A stretch of DNA of 64,000 nucleotides from a virus. Of the stretch, positions 25,992 through 33,951 are shown piece by piece. Every line of letters begins with the position of its first letter. Positions within the stretch are counted from its first letter, which is position 1. The position numbers and the translations under genes were made by a program. The notes under the pieces were generated by a model. That model was not told the origin of the DNA and did not search any database. It saw only the letters and a list, made by a program, of their open reading frames with translations. The stretch spans positions 33,967 to 97,966 of the IMG/VR virus record IMGVR_UViG_3300044618_002471; one strand, given 5' to 3'.

Positions 25992-27218
25992 ATGAAAAAG
26001 TCTTTAAATAACTATATTAATTCGTTAGTAGACAAAATTATTAACGAAACTATTGAAGAAAGAGCTGAGGAGTTGGTTACAAAATTAACCGAAGGTGATA
26101 AAATGGTTTGTGAACAATGTGGAAATATGATGACTGAAGGAATTTGTGAACAGTGTTCAGGGAGTGACATGAAAGAAGGTGAAGAATTTGACTATGTGGC
26201 TGAAGAGGAAGAATTTGGTTCAGACCCATTAGGTTTGGTTGATAGATTTTGTAAAACGGATAGTGAAGATTACAATGAAGCCACTTGTAATTACCACAAA
26301 GAAAATTTCATGGGAGGAGAAGTCAGTGAAAAACTACACGGAAGACAATCAAGAATTGATGTTGCCGAACCTAAAGGTAAAATCACTGGAGCCGACTTTA
26401 AAAAACTCAAAAGTATGAAAAAAGAAACTGATGAGGAAATGGAAGAAGGTAATGCTTTTACGGGTGCTTTATCTAAAGCTAAAAAAGAGGGTGATAAATC
26501 TTTTGAGGTTGGTGGCAAAAAGTTTGATGTTAGAGAATCTAAGAAATCAATTCAAATGACCGAAAGCGAAATGATTAATTTTATTGAGAAAATTGTTTTA
26601 CAAGAAGAAGAGAAATTAAAATCAATGGGTAAAACTAAAGGTCTTAATGTGTATCAGAAAGCCCATACCGCATCAGGTAAAGAAAACAAAGAGTATTTAA
26701 AATCTCTTGTTAAAAAGATGAAAGATTATCTTAAAGATGGTTCTAAAGGAGAATACGACATGAATCCTGAAATATTTCCAAAAGGTAACGGTGAATTAGC
26801 CAAGATGGACAAAAAAGCTTACGAACCTTCAGACGCTGTTAAGGATTATACCGATAATCTTACCGCCGCAGGACAGGAAAATCTTGATTATGATGAAATC
26901 CATCCTAATGAAGATTGGGTAACTGATAATGTGGAAGGTTCATCAAGAACAGGTAATAATCCTGAGTGGGCGAATACTGGTAAATCAGATATTAATAAGA
27001 AACGCAACAAAGTTAGACAAGATAATATGTTAGCCAAAATTAAGAGAAAGGCGTATAATAAATCTCCACAACCAATCATCCAAGATAAAACAGATGGGGA
27101 TTCAGGGTCCAAACTTATGATGAAATTAGAATCAATTGATGAAAAAACCACAAAGCAAATTAATGAAGAATTCGAAAGAATGAAAAATTTAATGGGGTAT
27201 AATCAAAAGACTCAATAA
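25992..27218 (+). CDS. Probable virion protein with small zinc-ribbon-like segment
   Basis: A 408-residue, highly charged protein. The N-terminal 35 residues form an amphipathic helix containing KIINE and KLTE, matching [LI]-x-E. A double CxxC segment (CEQCG, CEQCSG) at about residues 38-55 may bind zinc. The remainder is lysine/glutamate-rich with no recognised domain. It ends in a helix with EEFERMKNLMGYN, a C-terminal motif seen in several proteins of large Bacteroidota phages as far as I recall. A late-type element precedes it. The palindrome at 27247-27272 follows and may end its transcript. Confidence 0.5.
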   Translation: MKKSLNNYINSLVDKIINETIEERAEELVTKLTEGDKMVCEQCGNMMTEGICEQCSGSDMKEGEEFDYVAEEEEFGSDPLGLVDRFCKTDSEDYNEATCNYHKENFMGGEVSEKLHGRQSRIDVAEPKGKITGADFKKLKSMKKETDEEMEEGNAFTGALSKAKKEGDKSFEVGGKKFDVRESKKSIQMTESEMINFIEKIVLQEEEKLKSMGKTKGLNVYQKAHTASGKENKEYLKSLVKKMKDYLKDGSKGEYDMNPEIFPKGNGELAKMDKKAYEPSDAVKDYTDNLTAAGQENLDYDEIHPNEDWVTDNVEGSSRTGNNPEWANTGKSDINKKRNKVRQDNMLAKIKRKAYNKSPQPIIQDKTDGDSGSKLMMKLESIDEKTTKQINEEFERMKNLMGYNQKTQ

Positions 27219-27246
27219 TATACATTAAAAATATCTTAACTATATT

Positions 27247-27280
27247 TTATCCATAAGAATTCTTATGGATAATTTTTTTA
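27247..27280 (+). terminator. Perfect 26-bp palindrome plus T-run overlapping the next start codon
   Basis: Two 13-nt arms (TTATCCATAAGAA and its exact reverse complement) meet without a spacer at 27247-27272 and are followed by TTTTTTT. This is a terminator-like hairpin for the upstream gene. Its right arm contains the ATG of the gene at 27265, so the structure could also hide that start. Confidence 0.6.
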
Positions 27281-27732
27281 ATTACGTTACAAAACAGGTT
27301 AATCCTGAAGAAGTTGATTTATGGTTCAAGAGTAACAATATAATTCCTGAAAAATTGGAATTGTTCTCAGATTTTTGTAGGTCATTGAATAACTTAATAG
27401 TAGAAACTTATTTAGGAGAATCCGATTCACCAAATGAGACTAAAGTCAATATGTCCGAAGAGGACAAAATAAATCACTTTGTTTGGTGTTGGAATAAAGT
27501 AGTCGACAATTTTTCAAAAGAAAAAATAAAGTTTAATAAAAAAGGTGAACACTTTGACTATTTTGTTTCATTTTTTGAAGAAATATTCTACAAACAAGAA
27601 AATAAAAAAGTAAGAGATTCGGTTACTGAGTTTTTTGAGGACCTTTTCGATTTAAAAACACCGTTCACTAAATCTGATTTAGATATGATAAGTACGGTTT
27701 ATAAAGGTTTAGATAAAAACATGAATAAATAA
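27265..27732 (+). CDS. Protein of unknown function, start codon inside a palindrome
   Basis: A 155-residue, helical, acidic protein (MDNFFNYVTKQVN). No family, signal or membrane segment was recognised. Its ATG is in the right arm of a 26-bp palindrome, so translation may depend on that structure being open, or on transcription starting downstream of the left arm. A 75-nt gap with a host-type promoter box separates it from the next gene. Confidence 0.55.
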   Translation: MDNFFNYVTKQVNPEEVDLWFKSNNIIPEKLELFSDFCRSLNNLIVETYLGESDSPNETKVNMSEEDKINHFVWCWNKVVDNFSKEKIKFNKKGEHFDYFVSFFEEIFYKQENKKVRDSVTEFFEDLFDLKTPFTKSDLDMISTVYKGLDKNMNK

Positions 27733-27785
27733 AAAAATTGTTTTTCTCTTTACTACTATAAAGGAAAAATTAATATTATTTATAA

Positions 27786-27793
27786 TAAATTTG
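27786..27793 (+). promoter_or_regulatory. Host-type -7 box (TAAATTTG)
   Basis: TAAATTTG fits TAnnTTTG and lies 14 nt before the ATG of the Hc1-like gene at 27808. Confidence 0.55.
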
Positions 27794-27807
27794 TAAAAAT
27801 AATTACG

Positions 27808-27990
27808 ATGGAAACTTTAGAAAAAATCAAGTCACTGACAGAAGAACTGTCAATGGACGCGACCAAATTCTTCAAAGGTAATAAAAGCGCTGGAACAAGA
27901 GCTAGAAAATCTGCTCAAGAACTTAAGGCTTTGTTACAAACCTTGAGAGGTGAAATTTTGGAAGAAAGAAAAAAAACTGATAATGTTTAA
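27808..27990 (+). CDS. Histone H1-like protein (Hc1 family)
   Basis: A 60-residue protein. The central KGNKSAGTRARKSAQELK closely follows the core of Bacteroidota Hc1-type histone-like proteins (KGNKAAGTRARK in host copies), with a short acidic helix before it and a basic helix after. Such proteins are abundant and bind DNA non-specifically. A phage copy could compact phage DNA or compete with the host protein. It has its own host-type promoter, which suggests early or strong expression. It overlaps the next gene by 8 nt. Confidence 0.75.
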   Translation: METLEKIKSLTEELSMDATKFFKGNKSAGTRARKSAQELKALLQTLRGEILEERKKTDNV

Positions 27991-28168
27991 TATAGATAAT
28001 TTATTTTTTTTTATTTTCATTTTTTCAGTTTTAGTTGTTTTGAGAACAACTATTAGGTTAATAGGCGCCCTATCACAAAATTCGGATGTAAGAGTCTTGA
28101 AAAGTGATAGGGAGCTTGTTATCTTAGGGTTAACAATATCATACATCATAACTTATTTATTTCGATAA
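27983..28168 (+). CDS. Small membrane protein
   Basis: The ATG at 27983 gives 61 residues. There are two hydrophobic segments, one at the N terminus (NLFFFIFIFSVLVVL) and one at the C terminus (LVILGLTISYIITYLF). The in-frame upstream start at 27950 would add a charged leader inside the Hc1 gene and is less likely. Its function is unknown. Confidence 0.5.
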   Translation: MFNIDNLFFFIFIFSVLVVLRTTIRLIGALSQNSDVRVLKSDRELVILGLTISYIITYLFR

Positions 28169-28172
28169 TCAT

Positions 28173-28604
28173 ATGAGTCTATATAAAGAATTTTCAAGTT
28201 TATTTCCTTATTTACAATCTGTAAGGAAATTAAAAAATTATCTTAGTTTTGATGTTAGTTTTCCGGAATCATGGAAGTTACCAAAAAAATATGTTGAGGA
28301 GGATAAGATTTTACAACAAGAATCACAAACACCTAATGAAAAATTATTTTCATTTGTTTCAGAATTTAATGAAGAAGAAGTTGAAAAAATTGCGGGTAAT
28401 GTAAAAAGTATTATAAATTACAATTTGGAGAGAGAAGAGAAAGAACGTCTTTTCCAATCTAAAGTTGATGAGTTAAAAAATGTTTTTGAAAAACAAAGTT
28501 TGAATAACCTTAAAAATCTAAAATTTGATATCAAATCAATACAAAATTTGGAGCTAGAAGATAATGAAGACGAAATCAAGCCAACTGCAATGGCTACAAA
28601 ATGA
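28173..28604 (+). CDS. Protein of unknown function
   Basis: A 143-residue protein rich in Lys and Glu with a predicted helical second half (NYNLEREEKERLFQSKVDEL). No family was recognised. It starts 4 nt after the membrane protein and overlaps the next small gene by 41 nt, indicating one operon. Confidence 0.5.
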   Translation: MSLYKEFSSLFPYLQSVRKLKNYLSFDVSFPESWKLPKKYVEEDKILQQESQTPNEKLFSFVSEFNEEEVEKIAGNVKSIINYNLEREEKERLFQSKVDELKNVFEKQSLNNLKNLKFDIKSIQNLELEDNEDEIKPTAMATK

Positions 28605-28740
28605 AATTGAGAAAGACAAACGAGATGCCGAGTTTGAAAAACTTAAGTTTATTGAACAAATTAAAAAATTAAAAAAAGAGGAAATTTTTCCTAAAAAATT
28701 AAGTTTATGGAAAAGAATACTGAGGTTATTTATGGGTTAA
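28564..28740 (+). CDS. Small coiled-coil protein (58 residues)
   Basis: Open frame from ATG 28564 to TAA 28738-28740, overlapping its neighbours by 41 and 34 nt in other frames. It begins MKTKSSQLQWLQNEIEKD, is mostly one charged helix, and ends with an amphipathic LWKRILRLFMG. The way it bridges two genes in a packed operon supports it being real. Its function is unknown. Confidence 0.45.
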   Translation: MKTKSSQLQWLQNEIEKDKRDAEFEKLKFIEQIKKLKKEEIFPKKLSLWKRILRLFMG

Positions 28741-28973
28741 TTGAAAGAATGGCTTTGGTGTCTGATGCAATAGACAGTTTATTTGTTAATGGGAAAAAGG
28801 TTATTGTTATAGAATTAAACAAGTTTGATTTTGAACAAACCAAAATACAGTTTAAAAATGTTGACCCAAAATTAAACCAATTCAAAATAGATATTTCAGG
28901 TATTGAGTTTATTTTTATTTTGGATGAGTTGTTGAATGTCTTTGAAGATAAGACCGAGGAAAACCTTGGTTAA
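28707..28973 (+). CDS. Protein of unknown function
   Basis: An 88-residue alpha/beta protein (VIYGLIERMALVSDAIDS). It overlaps the upstream 58-residue gene by 34 nt and converges on the minus-strand gene at 28915, with which it shares 59 nt. No motif was recognised. Confidence 0.45.
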   Translation: MEKNTEVIYGLIERMALVSDAIDSLFVNGKKVIVIELNKFDFEQTKIQFKNVDPKLNQFKIDISGIEFIFILDELLNVFEDKTEENLG

Positions 28974-29556
28974 CCAAAATATCATATAGGTATTTTCTAT
29001 GTATTGTCGAATAGTCTTTGACTAATATACAATCGTTTTTGTTTATTTTTCTTAAGTATTGACCTAACTCATCTAAAAATCTATTTGAGTCGGAATCGTT
29101 CTTAAATGTAAAAAGTTTATAATTTTCATCTATCTGTACTATAACTTTATTATTGAGTTTGGAAATCATTTTGATTCCTGTAACCTTTAGATATTTCTGT
29201 ATAAACTCTTTAGAATTAATTTTTTTCTTAGTTTGGTAGTCTAAGAATTCCTCTTCAATTTCATATGAAATTATTTTACTGATTGTAAACTCCTCGTCAT
29301 CTAAATCAACTTTGATTTGCCTACCAAGTTCATCTTTAATAAAAAGTTTTTCCTCGTTTGATTTCTTTTTCTCCAATATGGCAAGTTCATAAAATGAATG
29401 ACTACCGTTCTCGTACTTAACAGGAAAAACAACTTCATTGGATTCTTCAATAAGAATTTTAAACTTAGCATTTGTTTTTTTATAAGTTTTAAACTTATTG
29501 ATTATTTTCTTTTTTATTTTATTTTTGAATAAAACAATTTGGAAATTATAGTCCAT
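28915..29556 (-). CDS. Protein of unknown function
   Basis: A 213-residue, basic, lysine-rich protein (KNKIKKKIINKFKTYKK near the N terminus) with alternating beta-like segments and a C-terminal basic tail (YLQRHSTTHPK). No family was recognised. It is a lone minus-strand gene between plus-strand operons, diverging from the DnaJ gene, and its 3' end overlaps the upstream plus-strand gene by 59 nt. Confidence 0.5.
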   Translation of the reverse strand: MDYNFQIVLFKNKIKKKIINKFKTYKKTNAKFKILIEESNEVVFPVKYENGSHSFYELAILEKKKSNEEKLFIKDELGRQIKVDLDDEEFTISKIISYEIEEEFLDYQTKKKINSKEFIQKYLKVTGIKMISKLNNKVIVQIDENYKLFTFKNDSDSNRFLDELGQYLRKINKNDCILVKDYSTIHRKYLYDILVNQGFPRSYLQRHSTTHPK

Positions 29557-29597
29557 ACTAAATAATAAGAATCATTAAATAATTTTAAATATTGATT

Positions 29598-30524
29598 ATG
29601 AGTGCTGAAAGTTATTACAACATTTTAGGTGTTTCAGAAACCGCAACACAAGATGAAATTAAAAAAGCTTATAGAAAGAAGGCTGTAGAACATCACCCTG
29701 ATAAAGGTGGTGATGAACAAGTATTTAAAAAAATATCAGAGGCGTATGATACGGTAGGTGATGAGAATAAACGCAGACAGTATGATGCTCAGAAAAATAA
29801 TCCATTTGGAGGAGGGTTTAATCCGTTTGAGGATTTCTTCTCTCAATTTGGAGGAAGACAACAACGTCAACAAAGACCTCAAGTACCTGATAAGGTTGTA
29901 AATCTTGATGTTACAGTTATTGAATCTTATTTGGGTGTCGATAAAACAATTAATTATAGTCGTAAACACGCTTGTAATACATGTAGTGGAAGCGGAGGAG
30001 ATAGAAACACTTGTAGTAAGTGTAATGGACAAGGTTTCGTTACAGTTAGAATGGGTAACGGAATGTTCATTCAAATGATGCAACAGATGTGTGATTTATG
30101 TGGGGGACAAGGTTCTGTATTGACAAGGAGATGCGTTACTTGTAACGGACAAGGTACAAGGTCTGAAATGGAAAGTGTTACATTCAAATTACCGCACGGC
30201 TCAGACAACGGTCAATTCTATAGAATGAATGACTTAGGTGATTATCATGGTGGTTTTTACGGAAACTTAGTTATTAAAGTTAACTTGGTTAATTCAGATA
30301 ACTTTGAAAAAACAGGTAATGACTTAATTTATAACTCTTACCTCAATTTAGATGATTTAAACAAAAATTCTGTTGGTGTTCCTCATCCTGATGGTGAAAT
30401 GAGAGTTAACTTTCCTTTAGAGTTTGATACCTCAAAACCCCTTAGAGTAAAATCTAAAGGGTTCAAAAATGGGGGTCAAGGGGACCTTTATGTAAAATTG
30501 TTCGTTAAGTTTAAAAGAGGTTGA
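29598..30524 (+). CDS. dnaJ: DnaJ-type co-chaperone
   Basis: About 308 residues from ATG 29598 (a TTG 6 nt upstream is in frame). A J domain with the HPDKGG motif is followed by a GGGFNPFEDFF Gly/Phe segment and four CxxCxGxG zinc repeats (CNTCSGSG, CSKCNGQG, CDLCGGQG, CVTCNGQG). A substrate-binding C-terminal domain follows. This is a full Hsp40 of the type that stimulates host DnaK. A phage copy probably helps fold structural proteins or remodel replication complexes. It is a little shorter than cellular DnaJ. Confidence 0.9.
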   Translation: MSAESYYNILGVSETATQDEIKKAYRKKAVEHHPDKGGDEQVFKKISEAYDTVGDENKRRQYDAQKNNPFGGGFNPFEDFFSQFGGRQQRQQRPQVPDKVVNLDVTVIESYLGVDKTINYSRKHACNTCSGSGGDRNTCSKCNGQGFVTVRMGNGMFIQMMQQMCDLCGGQGSVLTRRCVTCNGQGTRSEMESVTFKLPHGSDNGQFYRMNDLGDYHGGFYGNLVIKVNLVNSDNFEKTGNDLIYNSYLNLDDLNKNSVGVPHPDGEMRVNFPLEFDTSKPLRVKSKGFKNGGQGDLYVKLFVKFKRG

Positions 30525-30684
30525 TTATATTCTCGATAATTTTAACGGTCCCATAAACTGCGGATATCAAAAAGTAAATCGAGAAAATTATCAAAGGGGT
30601 AGGTAACGCGGATAATGGTTTCTTAGCGTTACATGTTTTACATGATTTTTTTTCAGGGGTGATGTCTATTATATTGTTCTCCAT
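30511..30684 (-). CDS. Small membrane protein with CxxC motif (57 residues)
   Basis: Open frame on the minus strand from ATG at 30684 to TAA at 30511-30513, overlapping the end of the DnaJ gene by 14 nt. Residues 15-18 are CKTC. A single transmembrane segment follows (LIIFSIYFLISAVYG). No family was recognised. A reverse-oriented ATATTTATA core at 30726-30734, 41 nt upstream, could be its promoter. Confidence 0.5.
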   Translation of the reverse strand: MENNIIDITPEKKSCKTCNAKKPLSALPTPLIIFSIYFLISAVYGTVKIIENIINLF

Positions 30685-30787
30685 ATTATTAATTTTGAAT
30701 AAAATATAAGGGTTATTTTCAAATCTATAAATATTTTATTTGCTTTTTTGGTATTTCTTTACTATATTTTGAATAAATCAGATAAAC

Positions 30788-32269
30788 ATGCAAAAACTTT
30801 CGAGTAACACACTTTCCATATTTGAATCCGCCACAAATGAAAAGGACATTGAAAATGGATATAGATATTATTTCAAAACTATAATTGGTGATATAAATTT
30901 TACATCACCTTATGGTTGTGATGGATTTGGAGTTTCTGAAAGTTTGGGGATGAGGGTTCTATGTGAATTTAAAGATGACCTTAGTTTAAGTTCAAGAAAC
31001 GAATTGGTTAAAGTTCTTTGTCAATCAATCTATTATATAAAGAAATTTGAATTATCAGGCCAGAAACTACCCAAAACTATTTTCATTGGGGATAGAAACG
31101 AATGTTTGGTTTTGCACGTTAATGACGTTTTCCATTATCTATCAATTAACTTTGATTGGAATATCGCACCATCAAACGCTCACAAAAATTTGGACCTATA
31201 TCAGAAATTATTTAATGATGATAATATTAATCCATTCATATTTTCTGTTGAGGATTTACCAACCGCTATCGATAAGTGTAAAGATTTGAATCAAAATGTT
31301 AAACGATTGATTCCGGTAACACCTCATAATATAACTGAAGTATATAACTATTTTGAAAAGAATGTTGTTGGGTCTCATAAACTATCAACCAATGAATTGT
31401 CAAATTTATTCATTCAGATATTAATATCACCCGGTGAAAACTATCTCCATCCAATCAAAGGAAAGAAAGTTGTTGTAACAAAAAACTTTGGTGAAGTTAC
31501 TGTCAAAAGTAAGGAAGCGTTCGAATCTTTTTTCTCTCATTTTTCAAGGGAATATACTCCAAGAGAAAAAGAAGCTCTAACTTCAATTGTTGACAGGCTT
31601 GTTGAAGATACAACTCGTCGTAAACAAGGTGAGTTTTTTACTCCAACAATTTGGGTTGATAAAGCTCATGAATATATTTCATCTGTATTTGGTGAGGATT
31701 GGAAGGAACAGTATGTGGTGTGGGACCCGGCTTGGGGGACAGGGAATTTAACCCGTGATTATAAGTTCAAGGAACTTTATGTTTCAACGTTGAACCAATC
31801 TGATATTGATACTGCGAATCAAATGGGATATAATCCTGAGGCGGTTAAGTTTCAGTTTGATTTTTTGAACGACCCCGATGAAAAACTTCCCCAAGGGTTA
31901 AAAAATGCTATTGATGAAGGTCGTGAGATTATTGTGTTTATGAATCCACCTTATGGGACTTCTTCCACATCGGAAAATAAACACAAAGAAGGGACTTCAC
32001 TTACTAAAATTTCTGATATTATGAAATTAGAAAAATTAGGAAAATCTTGTGAACAACTTTATGCTCAATTTTTATTTAAAATAAAATCATTAAAAATTAA
32101 CCACATCTGTATATTTGCCAAACCTAATTTTTTTTCAAGTTCAGGTTTTACTGAGTTTAGAACAAAAGTATGGTATGAATATCACTTTAAAAATGGATTT
32201 GTAATGGATTCTTCAGAATTCGCAGATGTAAAAAAATGGCCTTTAACTTTTACAATATGGAACAAATAA
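30788..32269 (+). CDS. N6-adenine DNA methyltransferase, N-terminal/catalytic part (possibly split gene)
   Basis: A 493-residue protein. The catalytic core has RRKQGEFFTP, a SAM-binding motif I (WDPAWGTGNLT) and the catalytic motif IV NPPYG (VFMNPPYGTSS), which together mark an N6-adenine methylase of the type I/IIG class. The reading frame ends at KKWPLTFTIWNK. The next frame continues with sequence that looks like the rest of such an enzyme, and the join reads smoothly if the frame shifts by -1. It is either a natural two-subunit enzyme or a frameshifted gene. The role would be self-protection of phage DNA. No nuclease domain was recognised. Confidence 0.75.
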   Translation: MQKLSSNTLSIFESATNEKDIENGYRYYFKTIIGDINFTSPYGCDGFGVSESLGMRVLCEFKDDLSLSSRNELVKVLCQSIYYIKKFELSGQKLPKTIFIGDRNECLVLHVNDVFHYLSINFDWNIAPSNAHKNLDLYQKLFNDDNINPFIFSVEDLPTAIDKCKDLNQNVKRLIPVTPHNITEVYNYFEKNVVGSHKLSTNELSNLFIQILISPGENYLHPIKGKKVVVTKNFGEVTVKSKEAFESFFSHFSREYTPREKEALTSIVDRLVEDTTRRKQGEFFTPTIWVDKAHEYISSVFGEDWKEQYVVWDPAWGTGNLTRDYKFKELYVSTLNQSDIDTANQMGYNPEAVKFQFDFLNDPDEKLPQGLKNAIDEGREIIVFMNPPYGTSSTSENKHKEGTSLTKISDIMKLEKLGKSCEQLYAQFLFKIKSLKINHICIFAKPNFFSSSGFTEFRTKVWYEYHFKNGFVMDSSEFADVKKWPLTFTIWNK

Positions 32270-33069
32270 AATTAGATGTTTTACAATCAAAAGATTTTTT
32301 AATCACAAAGATAGGTGAGAAAAAATTTTATAACATTGACAAAGAAGTTTCTTTGAATAAATGGATGGACAAAAAATTTGGAGATAATATTTTTGGTTTT
32401 TTAATTTCTGATGCTAATAATTTAGAAAAAAGTGTTCGTTCAGTTTATTTCCAAAACGCACCTGTTAATAATAACAATAAGAAATATAAAATTGGTAATC
32501 ATAATTTTATTAAGGCAGTTACACTGTTTTCGGCCAGAAGATTACCAAATGTTACATGGTTGAATGAAAAAGATGAATTTTTAGCTCCTACTGAGAATAT
32601 AAATAATTTTTCATATGACTCAATTGTTATTTCACTTTTTAATAACGCTTCATATCAGAAATCCAATAATGAACTAAAAAACGAATTTTTTTGGTTATCT
32701 AAAAACGAAATGCTTGAACTTTCAAATCAAAATAATTATTCTGACCTTTATAATGACGCAAGAACTGATTCAGATAGATACGTTCATAAATTACTATTTG
32801 GTGAAGAAAGAATTTATGATAAACTATCACCTGACGCAAAATTAGTTCTTGATAAAGCAACTGAATTAGTTAGGAAGTCAATGCAAATGAGAGAGATATT
32901 TGCAAACGATGAAAATCATCTTAAATCATGGGACGCAGGTTACGCTCAACTCAAACTTATTTGGAAAGAATATTATGCTGATGAATTCAAAGAATTCAGA
33001 CAATTATATAAAAATTTGGAAGACAGAATGAGACCATTAGTCTATGAACTAGGATTCCTTTTAAAATAA
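32257..33069 (+). CDS. Second part of the methyltransferase system (C-terminal half or partner subunit)
   Basis: About 271 residues from ATG 32257 (another ATG at 32236), overlapping the methylase gene by 13 nt in the -1 frame. The sequence (FFWLSKNEMLEL, LSPDAKLVLDKATELV, LKSWDAGYAQLKLIW) resembles what follows the catalytic part in single-chain phage adenine methylases as I remember them. It has no SAM motif of its own. It may provide target recognition. It ends 6 nt before another methyltransferase gene. Confidence 0.55.
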   Translation: MEQIKLDVLQSKDFLITKIGEKKFYNIDKEVSLNKWMDKKFGDNIFGFLISDANNLEKSVRSVYFQNAPVNNNNKKYKIGNHNFIKAVTLFSARRLPNVTWLNEKDEFLAPTENINNFSYDSIVISLFNNASYQKSNNELKNEFFWLSKNEMLELSNQNNYSDLYNDARTDSDRYVHKLLFGEERIYDKLSPDAKLVLDKATELVRKSMQMREIFANDENHLKSWDAGYAQLKLIWKEYYADEFKEFRQLYKNLEDRMRPLVYELGFLLK

Positions 33070-33075
33070 AAAATC

Positions 33076-33918
33076 ATGTTATCATACATCGGAGGAAAAT
33101 CAAAAATAGGTAAATGGATAGTTCCATATTACCCAACTGATATGGAAACATACGTGGAAACATTTGGAGGAATGTTCTGGTGTTTCTTTAATATGGATTT
33201 GAAACAATATCCAAATCTAAAACGGGTTGTTTATAATGACTTCAATCCACTAAACTATAACTTGTTTATGTGTCTTCAGAACCCTGAAGTATTACTTTCA
33301 GCGGTTAATAGAATACCATGTCAACAACAAGGAGTTGAGGAAACACCAGTAGTATATAAAGAACAGTTTAACGAGTTTCAAAAAGAAATATTCGGGGATG
33401 GTTTCACAATAAACTATCCTGATTATGATGTTGCCGCAAAATACGCTTATGTTTTGACACAAGTGTTTAGTGGTTCTAAACCTGAAACAAGTTCATTTAT
33501 TGACCTAAAGGGTAAATACAAATCAAAGTATCTTACGTTCAGAGACAAATTATCTAAACCTGATTGGGTAGAACATTTTAACAGGATAAGTCATTTTAGA
33601 TTGGGTGACTTTGAAAATGTTATAAAAGAATTTGATAGTCCGACAACTTATTTCTATCTTGACCCCCCGTATTGGAAGACCGAGAATTATTATTCAAATC
33701 ACGACTTTGACCGAGATGACCACGAGAGACTGGCAAATGTGTTGAAAACTATTGAAGGAAAATTTTCGTTATCTTATTATGATTTCGTACTTTTGTCGGA
33801 GTGGTTTCCCCAAGACCAATATAGATGGGAAAAGAAAGAATTTGCTAAGGCTGCCGCGGCAAAGAAAGGACAATCCCAAAATATGGGAGAGGAACTACTT
33901 ATTATGAATTATTTTTAA
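33076..33918 (+). CDS. Dam-like (D12 class) N6-adenine DNA methyltransferase
   Basis: A 280-residue protein. The N-terminal YIGGKSKIGKWI is the motif I/FGG-type SAM site of the D12 family, followed by YVETFGGMFW. The catalytic motif is DPPYW (YLDPPYWKTENY). It would methylate adenine in phage DNA to evade restriction or mark replicated DNA. It lies directly downstream of the first methyltransferase pair in one operon. Confidence 0.87.
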   Translation: MLSYIGGKSKIGKWIVPYYPTDMETYVETFGGMFWCFFNMDLKQYPNLKRVVYNDFNPLNYNLFMCLQNPEVLLSAVNRIPCQQQGVEETPVVYKEQFNEFQKEIFGDGFTINYPDYDVAAKYAYVLTQVFSGSKPETSSFIDLKGKYKSKYLTFRDKLSKPDWVEHFNRISHFRLGDFENVIKEFDSPTTYFYLDPPYWKTENYYSNHDFDRDDHERLANVLKTIEGKFSLSYYDFVLLSEWFPQDQYRWEKKEFAKAAAAKKGQSQNMGEELLIMNYF

Positions 33919-33926
33919 TTTATTCG

Positions 33927-33935
33927 ATATTTATT
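33927..33935 (+). promoter_or_regulatory. Late-type ATATTTATT element
   Basis: ATATTTATT lies 16 nt before the ATG at 33952, a gene whose protein also carries a tag-like N terminus. Confidence 0.5.
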
Positions 33936-33951
33936 AAGTAAAAACATTCAA

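Noticed and set aside
29736-30083. Minus-strand open frame opposite the DnaJ gene
   Set aside because: It is a Ser/Thr/Ile-rich mirror of the conserved DnaJ codons.
32250-32275. Classical programmed -1 frameshift site in the split methylase
   Set aside because: The bases before the stop do not form an X-XXY-YYZ heptamer in the reading frame, so a programmed shift is not supported by the sequence alone.
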